A stretch of 58,012 bases of DNA from an uncultured Rhodobiaceae bacterium (GTDB lineage Bacteria > Pseudomonadota > Alphaproteobacteria > Parvibaculales > Parvibaculaceae): the NCBI GenBank assembly GCA_913057645.1, contig CAJXOU010000010.1, positions 1 through 58,012 on the forward strand, written 5' to 3'. The translations under genes and the position numbers were made by a program. Shown one piece after another: positions 25,276-34,609 of this stretch. Position 1 is the first letter of the stretch, and every line of letters begins with the position of its first letter. The notes under the pieces are model-generated. The model saw only the letters and a program-made list of their open reading frames with translations, was not told the origin of the DNA and made no database searches.

Positions 25276-28200
25276 ATGAAGCTTTCGGACATCTCCGTTA
25301 CGAGACCGGTTTTTGCGGCCGTCATCAGCCTGCTTCTCGTCGCTTTCGGGCTGGTCGCGTTCGACCGTCTGCCGCTGCGCGAGTATCCCGATATCGACCC
25401 GCCCGTCGTTTCGATCACCACGGATTATCGCGGTGCCGCCGCCGCCGTGATCGAGACCCGGATCACCGAACCGATCGAGGAGCGTATCGCCGGCATCGAG
25501 GGCATCGCCTTCATGGAATCGTCGAGTTCCGACGGGCGTTCGCGCATCACCATCGAGTTCAATCCCGGCCGTGACGTCGACGCCGCAGCGAACGACATTC
25601 GCGACCGCGTGTCCGGTATCGTGGACGACCTGCCGACCGAGGCCGACCCGCCGGACATCCGCAAGGAAGATTCGAGCGACGATGTCATCATGTGGCTCAA
25701 TCTCGTCAGCGACCGCATGAGCGTGCTCGAAATGACGGATTATGCCGAGCGGCACATCGTCGACCGTTTCTCGACGCTTGACGGCGTAGCGCGCGTCCGT
25801 CTCAGCGGCGAGCGAAGCTATGCCATGCGCGTCTGGCTCGACCGAACGGCGCTCGCCGCACGGAGGCTGACGGTCGGAGACGTCGAGGAAGCGCTGCTCG
25901 CCGAGAATATCGAACTCCCGGCCGGAAATATCGAATCCGCGCAGCGCCAGTTCACGGCGCGCGTCGAGCGCAACTTCCGCACGGAGCAGGATTTCCGGCA
26001 GCTCGTTCTGTCGCAGGGCGGGGATGGCTATCTGGTGCGGCTCGGCGACGTCGCGCGGGTCGAGCGCATGGCAGCGGAAGATCGAACGTCGTTTCGCGGC
26101 AACACCGTGCCGATGATCGGTGTCGGCATCATCAAGCAGTCGACGGCGAATACGCTCGACGTGACCCAAGCCGTAAAGAAAGAGGCGGCGCGGCTGGCAA
26201 CCACGCTTCCCGACGGCATGGAGTTCAAGCAGAGCTACGATACGAGCGTCTTCATCGAAGGCGCGATCAGCGAAGTCTACAAGACGCTGAGCATCGCCAT
26301 AGCGCTCGTCGTGCTCACGATCTTCGTCTTTCTCGGCAGCGCCCGAGCGACCCTCGTTCCCGCCGTCACCGTGCCCGTCTCGATCATCGCGACCTTTCTC
26401 GTCCTTTATGTGCTCGGTTTTTCCGTCAACCTGCTGACGCTTCTCGCGCTCGTGCTCGCCATCGGCCTCGTCGTTGACGACACGATCGTGGTTCTCGAAA
26501 ATATCTACCGCCGCATGGAGGAAGGCGCGACGCCGCTTGTTGCCGCCTATCGCGGCGCGAGGCAGGTGGGCTTCGCCGTCATCGCGACCACAATCGTGCT
26601 GATTTCCGTGTTTGTACCGCTCGCCTTCATCGAAGGATCGGTCGGGCGGCTGTTTTCCGAATTCGCGATTACCATGGCGGCGGCTGTCGCCTTTTCCAGC
26701 CTTGTCGCGCTCAGCCTTTCGCCAATGCTGTCTTCGAAAGTTCTGAAACCGACATCCAACCGCACGAAACTCAATATCGCGGTCGACGATGCGTTCGAAC
26801 GAACGAAGGGCTGGTATGCCTCGGCGCTGGAGCGCACCCTGCAGCGGCCTGCCGCCGCCTTCGGCGCGCTCGGGCTTCTTGCGGTCGCGGCCTATGGCCT
26901 CTTTCTCATCATTCCTTCCGAATACGCGCCGAAAGAGGATCGCGGCGCCTTCTTCGTGATGGTGAACGCGCCGGAGGGTTCATCCTACGACTACATCAAG
27001 GCCTATATGGACGAGATCGAGGAGCGGATGATGCCGCTTGTCGAGAATGGCGAGATCAATCGCCTGCTCGTCCGCGCGCCGCGCTCTTTCGGCAATACCG
27101 CGACGTTCAACTCCGGCATCGTGATCGCCGTTCTCAACGACTGGAGCGAACGGCGGTCTGCCTGGGAGATCATGGACGATGTGAAGGCACGAACGGCCGA
27201 TCTGCCGGGCGTCACGACGTCGCCGGTGATGCGCAGCGGCTTCGGCGGCGGGACGTCGAAACCCGTCCAGTTCGTGATCGGCGGCGGCACCTATGACGAG
27301 CTCCGTGATTGGCGCGACACTCTCCTTGCCGCCATCGACGAGGACAATCCGGGCCTCACCAATATCGACAATGACTACAAGGAAACGAAGCCTCAGCTTC
27401 GCGTGGAGATCGACCGCAACAGCGCAGGCGACCTCGGCGTCACCGTCGGCAATATCGGACGTACGCTGGAGACGATATTCGGCTCGCGGCGCGTCACGAC
27501 TTTCATCGATGACGGCGAGGAATACGACGTCATTCTCGAAGGCGAGCGCTCCTCGCAGCGCACGCCGAGTGACATGAGCAATCTTTTCGTGCGCTCCGAA
27601 CGATCGGGTGAACTGGTGCCGCTCGCCAATCTCGTCAAGGTGAGCGAGATTGCCGGCCCGTCGAGCCTCAACCGCTACAACAGGGTGCGCGCCATTACCA
27701 TCGAAGCCGACCTCGAAGACGGCTACACGCTCGGCGAGGCGCTGGACTATCTGGAAACCCTGACCCGCGAGAAGCTCCCCTCCGGCGTCACCATCGACTA
27801 TCGTGGCCAGTCGCTCGACTTCGAGAACTCGGGAAGTGCCCTCGCTTTCATTTTTGTCCTCGGCGTCGTTGTCGTGTTCCTGGTGCTGGCAGCGCAGTTC
27901 GAGAGCTTCATCCATCCGCTCGTCATCATCACGACGGTGCCGCTCGCGATTGCAGGCGGCCTGTTCGGGATCTGGGTCGCAGGCGGCACGATCAATCTCT
28001 ACACGCAGATCGGCCTCATCATGCTTGTCGGCCTCGCCGCGAAGAACGGTATCCTGATCGTCGAATTCGCAAACCAGCTGCGCGACGAAGGACGGGACTT
28101 CCGTGCCGCGCTGATCGAAGCTGCTGGGATCCGCCTCCGCCCGATCCTGATGACGGCCATAACGACGGTGGCGGGCGCGATACCGCTCATCCTGTCGTTC

Positions 28201-28416
28201 GGCGCGGGTGCGGAAACCCGCATGGCCATCGGCGTGGTGATCTTCTCCGGCGTGATCGCGACCACGGCGTTCACGCTTTTCGTGGTGCCCGTCGCCTATC
28301 AGGCTCTCGCCCGGGGCACCGGCTCGCCGAGCGACACGCAACGCAGGCTCGACGAGGAAATGACGATGGTGGACAGGGGCGGTCATCGGCCAAGGCCCAT
28401 GGAAGGGGCGGAGTAA
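25276..28416 (+). CDS. RND efflux pump, HAE1-type permease
   Basis: A 1046-residue proton-driven inner-membrane pump. The N terminus MKLSDISVTRPVFAAVISLL is typical, followed by two periplasmic halves and 12 helices. The proton-relay aspartate pair is present in helix 4 (LAIGLVVDDTIVVLENIYRR). The C-terminal half has LAAKNGILIVEFANQLRDEG and GIRLRPILMTAITTVAGAIP. A strong Shine-Dalgarno (AGGAGAGGAAG) precedes the ATG at 25276. Pump and adaptor form one operon. Substrates cannot be told from sequence; exported drugs, lipids or solvents are all possible. Confidence 0.93.
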   Translation: MKLSDISVTRPVFAAVISLLLVAFGLVAFDRLPLREYPDIDPPVVSITTDYRGAAAAVIETRITEPIEERIAGIEGIAFMESSSSDGRSRITIEFNPGRDVDAAANDIRDRVSGIVDDLPTEADPPDIRKEDSSDDVIMWLNLVSDRMSVLEMTDYAERHIVDRFSTLDGVARVRLSGERSYAMRVWLDRTALAARRLTVGDVEEALLAENIELPAGNIESAQRQFTARVERNFRTEQDFRQLVLSQGGDGYLVRLGDVARVERMAAEDRTSFRGNTVPMIGVGIIKQSTANTLDVTQAVKKEAARLATTLPDGMEFKQSYDTSVFIEGAISEVYKTLSIAIALVVLTIFVFLGSARATLVPAVTVPVSIIATFLVLYVLGFSVNLLTLLALVLAIGLVVDDTIVVLENIYRRMEEGATPLVAAYRGARQVGFAVIATTIVLISVFVPLAFIEGSVGRLFSEFAITMAAAVAFSSLVALSLSPMLSSKVLKPTSNRTKLNIAVDDAFERTKGWYASALERTLQRPAAAFGALGLLAVAAYGLFLIIPSEYAPKEDRGAFFVMVNAPEGSSYDYIKAYMDEIEERMMPLVENGEINRLLVRAPRSFGNTATFNSGIVIAVLNDWSERRSAWEIMDDVKARTADLPGVTTSPVMRSGFGGGTSKPVQFVIGGGTYDELRDWRDTLLAAIDEDNPGLTNIDNDYKETKPQLRVEIDRNSAGDLGVTVGNIGRTLETIFGSRRVTTFIDDGEEYDVILEGERSSQRTPSDMSNLFVRSERSGELVPLANLVKVSEIAGPSSLNRYNRVRAITIEADLEDGYTLGEALDYLETLTREKLPSGVTIDYRGQSLDFENSGSALAFIFVLGVVVVFLVLAAQFESFIHPLVIITTVPLAIAGGLFGIWVAGGTINLYTQIGLIMLVGLAAKNGILIVEFANQLRDEGRDFRAALIEAAGIRLRPILMTAITTVAGAIPLILSFGAGAETRMAIGVVIFSGVIATTAFTLFVVPVAYQALARGTGSPSDTQRRLDEEMTMVDRGGHRPRPMEGAE

Positions 28417-28463
28417 CGCGCCCCGGGCCTTGACTTTCTTCTCCGGCGAACGAGGTCACTGGC

Positions 28464-30725
28464 ATGGACTGGATTGGCGCAAGACGGAAATACCTGACCC
28501 GGCCTGTGTTCGCATGGGCGAACAAGGCCCTGCCGAGCATGTCGGATACCGAGCGCGAGGCGCTCGAAGCGGGCGATGTCTGGCTCGAGGCGGAACTCTT
28601 TACCGGCAATCCCGACTGGCAGCAGCTTCTCGATACGCCGCGGCCGCAATTGAGCGCCGAAGAACAAGCGTTCATGGACGGGCCGGTCGAAGAGCTCTGC
28701 GGCATGATCGACGACTGGAAGATCACCTGGGAGGACGGCGACCTGCCGGCGGAGGCCTGGGATTTCATCCGGCAGAACCGCTTCTTCGGCATGATCATCC
28801 CGAAGAAATATGGCGGTCTCGAATTCTCCGCCTTCGCCCATTCGGAAGTGATCCGCAAGATCTCGAGCCGTTCCGCCACGGCCGCCGTGACGGTGATGGT
28901 GCCGAATTCGCTCGGCCCGGGCGAATTGCTGCTGCAGTTCGGAACGGAAGAGCAGCGCGAATACTGGCTGCCGAAGCTCGCGCGGGGTGAGGAGATTCCG
29001 TGTTTCGGTCTCACCAGCCCGGAAGCGGGATCGGATGCGGCGTCCATGATCGACAGCGGCGTCATCTGCCGCGACAGGTTCAACGGCGAGGAGGTTCTCG
29101 GCATTCGCCTCAACTGGCGCAAGCGCTACATCACGCTTGCGCCCGTCGCCACTGTTCTCGGTCTCGCCTTCAAGCTGCGCGACCCGGACAGACTTCTGGG
29201 CGATACCGAAGACTACGGCATCACCGTCGCGCTCGTGCCGACGGACCTTCCCGGCGTGACCGTCGGGCGGCGCCACCTGCCTTCGTTCCAGATGTTCCAG
29301 AACGGCCCTGTCGAAGGTGAAGACGTTTTCATCCCCCTCGACCACGTGATCGGCGGCAAGGAACAGGCAGGCCAGGGCTGGAAGATGCTGATGAGCGCAC
29401 TTGCGGCGGGCCGCGGCATTTCGCTCCCCTCTCTCTCCGCGGCCGCTGCTGCTTTCTCGGCGCGGACCTCCGGCGCGTACGCGCGCGTGCGCGAACAGTT
29501 CAACCTGCCCGTCGGGAAGTTCGAAGGCGTGCAGGCGCGGCTGGGACAGATCGCGGGCACGGCCTATCTCCTCGATGCTGCGCGGCGGCTCACCTGCGCC
29601 GGGCTCGACGGCGGCCGCAAGCTCGCCGTCATCTCCGCCATCATGAAGGCGCAGGCGACGAACCGCATGCGCCAGGCGGTGAACGATGCGATGGACATTC
29701 ATGCGGGCAAGGCCGTGATCGACGGCCCGTCGAACTATCTCGGCAATCTCTACCGCGCCGTCCCCGTCGGCATCACCGTCGAAGGTGCGAACATCCTGAC
29801 GCGCAACCTCATCATCTTCGGACAGGGCGCCATTCGCAGCCATCCTCACCTGCTGAAGGAGATGCAGGCTCTGGAAGAAGAGGACCGGGAGACGGCGCTC
29901 GAGAAATTCGACGGGGCCTTCTGGCATCATGTCGGGCACGGGTTCAAGACGCTCGGCCGCGCATGGGCGCGCAACTGGACGGGCGGCCTGTTCGCACCGG
30001 CGCCGAAGGCCGGCAAGGCCAGCCGTCACTACCGTCAATTGTCGCGCCGCGCCGCGAGCTTCGCGCTGACCGCGGATTTCGCCCTGCTCACGCTTGGCGG
30101 AGCGCTGAAGCGCAAGGAAATGCTTTCCGCGCGCCTCGGCGATATTCTGTCCGAGCTCTATCTCCTCTCCGCGGCGCTGAAGCGCTGGGAGGACGAAGGC
30201 CGGAAATCCGAAGACCTGCCTCTGCTCGACTGGTGCATGGCCGATGGGCTGGCGACCATCGACCGGAGTTTCGCGGAAGTCTTTGCGAATCTGCCGAACC
30301 GGTTCTTTGCGGCCATCGCGCGCTTCGTCATTCAACCCCTCGAGGCAGGACGACGCGGTCCGAAAGACAGGCTCACCATGCAATGCGCTGAGCTTCTTCT
30401 TGCTCCGTCCGAGACCCGGGACCGATTGACCTCCGGCCTCTATCTCGGCCGGGGCGAAGACGCTGTGGCCACGCTTGAAGAGGCCTTCGCGCTGTCCGTC
30501 CTCACGGAAAGGGCACGGGAAACCATGCGCAAGGCGGGCATAGACGAGCCCGAGACCGCCGTCGCCAATGGCGACATCACGAACGAGGAGGCGGCGCAGA
30601 TATCGAACTACCGTGCCGTTCTCGCGCGTGTCGTCGCGGTCGACGATTTTGCCCCGGCAGAACTCTCGCTTCACGCGACTCCGACGAACGAGGAACCCCG
30701 CCCCGTCCGGGCGGCGAATGCCTGA
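28464..30725 (+). CDS. fadE: Acyl-CoA dehydrogenase, FadE type
   Basis: First enzyme of fatty-acid beta-oxidation, an FAD-dependent acyl-CoA dehydrogenase of the long FadE class (753 residues; E. coli FadE is about 814). The N-terminal extension is followed by the dehydrogenase core: IPKKYGGLEFSAFAHSEVIR, FGLTSPEAGSDAASMIDSGV and the C-terminal VGITVEGANILTRNLIIFGQ, which is the FadE signature. The remaining ~230 residues are the DUF1974 tail. The gene begins 47 bp after the RND pump and is followed 67 bp later by the acetyl-CoA hydrolase gene. Chain-length preference is unknown. Confidence 0.92.
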   Translation: MDWIGARRKYLTRPVFAWANKALPSMSDTEREALEAGDVWLEAELFTGNPDWQQLLDTPRPQLSAEEQAFMDGPVEELCGMIDDWKITWEDGDLPAEAWDFIRQNRFFGMIIPKKYGGLEFSAFAHSEVIRKISSRSATAAVTVMVPNSLGPGELLLQFGTEEQREYWLPKLARGEEIPCFGLTSPEAGSDAASMIDSGVICRDRFNGEEVLGIRLNWRKRYITLAPVATVLGLAFKLRDPDRLLGDTEDYGITVALVPTDLPGVTVGRRHLPSFQMFQNGPVEGEDVFIPLDHVIGGKEQAGQGWKMLMSALAAGRGISLPSLSAAAAAFSARTSGAYARVREQFNLPVGKFEGVQARLGQIAGTAYLLDAARRLTCAGLDGGRKLAVISAIMKAQATNRMRQAVNDAMDIHAGKAVIDGPSNYLGNLYRAVPVGITVEGANILTRNLIIFGQGAIRSHPHLLKEMQALEEEDRETALEKFDGAFWHHVGHGFKTLGRAWARNWTGGLFAPAPKAGKASRHYRQLSRRAASFALTADFALLTLGGALKRKEMLSARLGDILSELYLLSAALKRWEDEGRKSEDLPLLDWCMADGLATIDRSFAEVFANLPNRFFAAIARFVIQPLEAGRRGPKDRLTMQCAELLLAPSETRDRLTSGLYLGRGEDAVATLEEAFALSVLTERARETMRKAGIDEPETAVANGDITNEEAAQISNYRAVLARVVAVDDFAPAELSLHATPTNEEPRPVRAANA

Positions 30726-30792
30726 AGAACGGAAGAACGGCAAGCCGCAAACTGGTATCATGGAATGAGAGTCGGCGGGTTTCCCTCATAAT

Positions 30793-32658
30793 ATGGTGCA
30801 GCACGGCGTGTCTTCAGGTCCCGAAATCTTCGAGGATGCTTCGGCGATTGCCGATGCGATCATTTCGCGTGTCGGCAAGCGGATCGTGCTCGCCTTGCCG
30901 CTTGGGCTCGGCAAGCCGAACCACATGGTCAACGCGCTTGTCGAACGCGCCATCGCCGATCCCTCCATCTCCCTCCAGATATTCACGGCGCTTACGCTCG
31001 AAGTGCCGCGCGTGTCGAGCGAACTCGAACGCCGTTTCATGGGACCGATACTGAAGAGGCTCTTCGAGGGCTATCCCGATCTTGCCTATGCAGATGCACT
31101 GCATGCGGGAACGCTTCCGGCGAACATCCAGGTCAACGAATTCTTCATGCAGGCGGGCAAGTGGCTCAACTCGCCGCGCCAGCAGCAGAACTACATCTCG
31201 GCAAACTACACACACGCGCTCCGCTACGTTCTCCAGACGAACGTCAACGTCGTCGGCCAGCTGGTCGCGCCGTCGCAAGCGCGAGACAGGTTCAGCCTCA
31301 GCTGCAATCCGGACATCAGTGTCGACCTCCTGGAAGCGCGGCAGGAGGGACGCGCCGATTTCATCTTCGCGGGAGAAACCAATGCCGAACTTCCCTATAT
31401 GGGCGGCGCCGCGGAAGTCGGCGCAAGCGCATTCGATCTTCTGCTCGACAGTGCGAAACTCCAGTTCCCTCTTTTCGCGCCGCCCCGCGAGCCTGTAACA
31501 CCAGCCGATTATGCCATCGGCCACCACGTCGCGAGTCTCGTTCCCGACGGCGGCACGCTCCAGATCGGCATCGGGTCGATCGGCGATGCGGTGGGACAGT
31601 CTCTGGTGCTCCGCCATCGCGACAACATGGCGTTCAGACAGACACTTGAAAGGCTCGGCGGCATCGGCCCCGAGCGTCGTTCGTTTGACGAAGGGCTCTA
31701 CGGCGCGAGCGAGATGCTCGTCGAATGTTTCCTCGATCTGATCGAAGCCGGTGTCGTGAAACGCGAGGTCGACGGCGTCCTCGTGCATGGCGGCTTCTTT
31801 CTCGGCTCCCGCGGCTTCTACCGAAAACTGCGTGAGATGACGCCGGCTCAGCGCGCAAAGATCGCGATGGTTCCCGTCGCCTTCGTGAACGACCTGCTTG
31901 GCGAGGAAGAGAGAAAGCGCGCCGCACGAAAAGGTGCCCGTTTCGTCAACACGGCAATGATGGCGACGCTGACCGGCGCCGTCGTTTCGGACGGCCTCGA
32001 AGACGGACGCGTCGTCAGCGGCGTCGGCGGGCAGTACAATTTCGTCGCGCAAGCCTTCGCGCTCGAGGACGCGCGCTCCGTCATCACCCTTCGCGCAACG
32101 CGCAACAAGGACGGGCAGACGATGTCGAACATCGTCTGGTCCTATGGGCACACCACGATCCCGCGTCATCTCCGCGACATCGTGGTGACCGAATACGGCG
32201 TTGCGGACCTGCGCGGCAAGACGGACGGCGAGGTCGCCGCCGCCATGCTCTCCATCGCCGACTCGCGCTTTCAGGAGGAGTTGCTCGCCAAGGCGAAAAA
32301 GGCCGGCAAGATCGCCCGCAGTTACGAGATACCCGAGCGTCATCGTCACAACACGCCCGCACATATCCGGAAAGGGCTGGCGGACGCACAGGAGAAAGGC
32401 CTGCTGCCCCTCTTTCCGTTCGGCAGCGACTTCTCGGATGTAGAGCAGGCGTTGATGCCGGCGCTTGGCAAGCTTCGCAACGCAGGGCGCCGCGATCTCA
32501 TGGGATTTGCCTTGCGCAGCGGTCCGGAAACCGACGCCGCAAAAGTCGGCCTCGACCGGATGGGGCTGGCGGCCCCCTCCGGCTTGAAGGAGCGGATTTA
32601 TCGCCGCCTGATCCTCGCCGCAATGGCTGCCGGGGACTGGCAAACCTCCGCATCCTGA
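30793..32658 (+). CDS. Acetyl-CoA hydrolase/CoA-transferase family protein
   Basis: A 621-residue member of the acetyl-CoA hydrolase/4-hydroxybutyrate CoA-transferase family, which hydrolyses or exchanges CoA thioesters. The C-terminal domain carries VSGVGGQYNFVAQAFALEDA and the conserved VVTEYGVADLRGKTDGEVAA. An internal GGTLQIGIGSIGDAVGQSL is the glycine-rich CoA-binding part. It is longer than the ~430-540 residues usual for the family, with extra sequence around residues 100-200 and at the C terminus. It follows fadE in the same direction, so it may release or recycle acetyl-CoA from beta-oxidation; that is inference. Confidence 0.85.
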   Translation: MVQHGVSSGPEIFEDASAIADAIISRVGKRIVLALPLGLGKPNHMVNALVERAIADPSISLQIFTALTLEVPRVSSELERRFMGPILKRLFEGYPDLAYADALHAGTLPANIQVNEFFMQAGKWLNSPRQQQNYISANYTHALRYVLQTNVNVVGQLVAPSQARDRFSLSCNPDISVDLLEARQEGRADFIFAGETNAELPYMGGAAEVGASAFDLLLDSAKLQFPLFAPPREPVTPADYAIGHHVASLVPDGGTLQIGIGSIGDAVGQSLVLRHRDNMAFRQTLERLGGIGPERRSFDEGLYGASEMLVECFLDLIEAGVVKREVDGVLVHGGFFLGSRGFYRKLREMTPAQRAKIAMVPVAFVNDLLGEEERKRAARKGARFVNTAMMATLTGAVVSDGLEDGRVVSGVGGQYNFVAQAFALEDARSVITLRATRNKDGQTMSNIVWSYGHTTIPRHLRDIVVTEYGVADLRGKTDGEVAAAMLSIADSRFQEELLAKAKKAGKIARSYEIPERHRHNTPAHIRKGLADAQEKGLLPLFPFGSDFSDVEQALMPALGKLRNAGRRDLMGFALRSGPETDAAKVGLDRMGLAAPSGLKERIYRRLILAAMAAGDWQTSAS

Positions 32659-32871
32659 GACGTCCGGCCCTTGATTGCAGGCCCTTCCACTCCCCATCTA
32701 CCGATTGGCGAGAGGGAGGGAGGTCCGGGACGCATCCCATTATTTTCTATAATCAGCCTTTGGGCACCGATTGGCCAATGTCCGCGTGTTGCGGCCATAC
32801 CGCACTGCGAAAAAACACAGCCGAAAATGCGGAAAATCGGGGCAACGCCCTTGGATTCAGCTCCTTACGCC

Positions 32872-32906
32872 CATATATAGCGCCGATATATCGATCCAAT
32901 ATAGAT
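32872..32906. promoter_or_regulatory. AT-rich repeats, candidate PadR operator
   Basis: Three related AT-rich motifs lie about 13-14 bp apart in otherwise GC-rich DNA: CATATATAG (32872-32880), the perfect palindrome CGATATATCG (32884-32893) and AATATAGAT (32898-32906). They end 40 bp before the padR-like start. Autoregulating PadR proteins commonly bind such sites. The same 288-bp gap (32659-32946) also holds TATAAT at 32748 and the palindrome ATTGGCCAAT at 32770-32779; I saw no gene in it. Confidence 0.45.
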
Positions 32907-32946
32907 GCCGATGCCCTCCGCAGGTTGACGCAGGGATACTTTATCG

Positions 32947-33480
32947 ATGCACGTGACCACGCTTTGTCTGGGTGCCCTCGTCTTCGGCGATGCAACCGGC
33001 TACGAAATCAACAAGATGTTCGAGGATGGCCCCTTCAGTCATTTCCTCGATGCGAGCTATGGCTCCATCTATCCCGCCCTGACACGGCTGACCGAAGAAG
33101 GGTTCGTCACCTGCAAGGCGGAACCGCAGGAACGGCGCCCGGACAAGAAGGTCTATTCGCTGACCGACAAGGGCCGTGAGCAGTTGAGCGATGCGCTCGG
33201 GCGGCAGCTCGCGCCGGACAAGTTCCGCTCCGAATTCCTGTTCACCGTTCTTTTCGCTCACCTGCTTCCCCGCAGCCGTGTGCGCGCGCTCGTCGACCAG
33301 CGGCTTGCCGCCATGAAGGAGAAGGCCGCGCAACTTTCCGAGCCTCAGGAAGACGATACGCCGGGCATGGATTTCGCGCGGCAATACGGACATGCCGTTT
33401 TCACTGCCTCCATCGATTTCCTGGAACGCAACCGGCATCAGATCGAAGAAATCGCAACCGAAGAAAAAGCACATGCTTGA
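32947..33480 (+). CDS. PadR-family transcriptional regulator
   Basis: A 177-residue winged-helix repressor of the PadR/Vir-like type. The DNA-binding domain reads LCLGALVFGDATGYEINKMF, then SYGSIYPALTRLTEEGFVTC and KVYSLTDKGREQL, the standard PadR pattern. The C-terminal helices (about residues 100-170, FLFTVLFAHLLPRSRVRALV) form the dimer part. Its last codons overlap the start of the adaptor gene by 8 bp, so regulator and efflux genes are one operon. It is therefore probably the ligand-responsive repressor of the following RND pump. Confidence 0.9.
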   Translation: MHVTTLCLGALVFGDATGYEINKMFEDGPFSHFLDASYGSIYPALTRLTEEGFVTCKAEPQERRPDKKVYSLTDKGREQLSDALGRQLAPDKFRSEFLFTVLFAHLLPRSRVRALVDQRLAAMKEKAAQLSEPQEDDTPGMDFARQYGHAVFTASIDFLERNRHQIEEIATEEKAHA

Positions 33481-34609
33481 ACGTCAGAAGAATTTCATAA
33501 CAAGGATGACCGGCGGGCGGCTTCACCGTTCCCACTACATCGCCATCGGCATCGCGGTTGCGATCGGGCTCTGGTTCATGACCGGAATAGTTGGTGGCGG
33601 CGACAGCAACGGCAACGACCTCACAGCAGCGGAAGCGGATGCCGCCAACAACGCGGCGACCCGTGTGCGGGTGGCGGAGTCGACCGCCGCGATGCGCCAG
33701 AGCTTCATCACCATTCGCGGCCGCACCGAGGCCAAGCGCGCCGTGGAAGTGCGCGCCGAGACGCAAGGCACCGTCACGGAACTGCCCGTCGAAAAGGGCG
33801 AGCGCGTGAAGGAAGGCGACGTTCTCTGCCGCCTCAAGCTGGATGCGCGCGACGCGCAGCTTGCCGAGGCAAAGGCACTCGTCAAACAGCGGCAACTCGA
33901 ATACGACGCCTCGCGCCAGCTTGCTGAAAAAGGCTGGCGGGCGCCGACGGTTGCTGCCGGTTCCAAGGCGGCGTACGACGCGGCGCAGGCTCGTCTCAAG
34001 CAGATGGAAATAGAGGTCGGCCAGACGAAGATACTCGCACCCTTCGACGGCGTCTTCGACGCGCGCCCCGTCGAGGTCGGCGACTATATGCGCGTCGGCG
34101 ACGTCTGCGGGCTCGTTGTCGAACTTGATCCGCTCCTCGTTGCCGGACAGGTCTCCGCAGACAAGGTGAGCGCACTCGATATCGGCGTGCCGGGCAAGGC
34201 GCGCCTCGTCACAGGGGAAGAAGTCGAGGGCAGGATTCACTTCGTCGCCAAGACGGCAGATCCCGCCACCCGTACTTTCCGTGTCGAACTCGAGGTTCCG
34301 AACAAGGATTTCTCGATCCGCGCCGGCATCACCGCGGAAATCGTCGTGCCCGGCACGGAAGTGCTCGCGCACCGGATTCCAAGCGGCGTGATCGCGCTCA
34401 ACGACAGCGGTGTCGTCGGCGTGCGCACCGTCAACGAGGAAGGCCGCGTCGCCTTCACCGCGGTCCGGCTGATCGACGATACGCCGGAAGGATTGTGGGT
34501 GTCGGGCCTGCCCCGCACCGTCACGCTCATTACCGTCGGTCAGGACTACGTGACCGAAGGCCAGAAGGTCGAGGCAGTACAAGCCAACAAGGTTGGAGCG
34601 GCGCTGTGA
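33473..34609 (+). CDS. RND efflux periplasmic adaptor, second system
   Basis: A 378-residue membrane fusion protein. Unlike the first adaptor it has an uncleaved-looking N-terminal anchor (HYIAIGIAVAIGLWFMTGIV) after a basic cytoplasmic stretch. Lipoyl halves are GTVTELPVEKGERVKEGDVL and KILAPFDGVFDARPVEVGDY, with a helical hairpin between them (about residues 115-175) and the beta-barrel LVAGQVSADKVSALDIGVPG after. The ATG at 33473 overlaps the padR-like stop, and its own TGA overlaps the GTG start of the pump. Tight coupling of all three genes supports a regulator-adaptor-pump operon. Confidence 0.9.
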   Translation: MLERQKNFITRMTGGRLHRSHYIAIGIAVAIGLWFMTGIVGGGDSNGNDLTAAEADAANNAATRVRVAESTAAMRQSFITIRGRTEAKRAVEVRAETQGTVTELPVEKGERVKEGDVLCRLKLDARDAQLAEAKALVKQRQLEYDASRQLAEKGWRAPTVAAGSKAAYDAAQARLKQMEIEVGQTKILAPFDGVFDARPVEVGDYMRVGDVCGLVVELDPLLVAGQVSADKVSALDIGVPGKARLVTGEEVEGRIHFVAKTADPATRTFRVELEVPNKDFSIRAGITAEIVVPGTEVLAHRIPSGVIALNDSGVVGVRTVNEEGRVAFTAVRLIDDTPEGLWVSGLPRTVTLITVGQDYVTEGQKVEAVQANKVGAAL

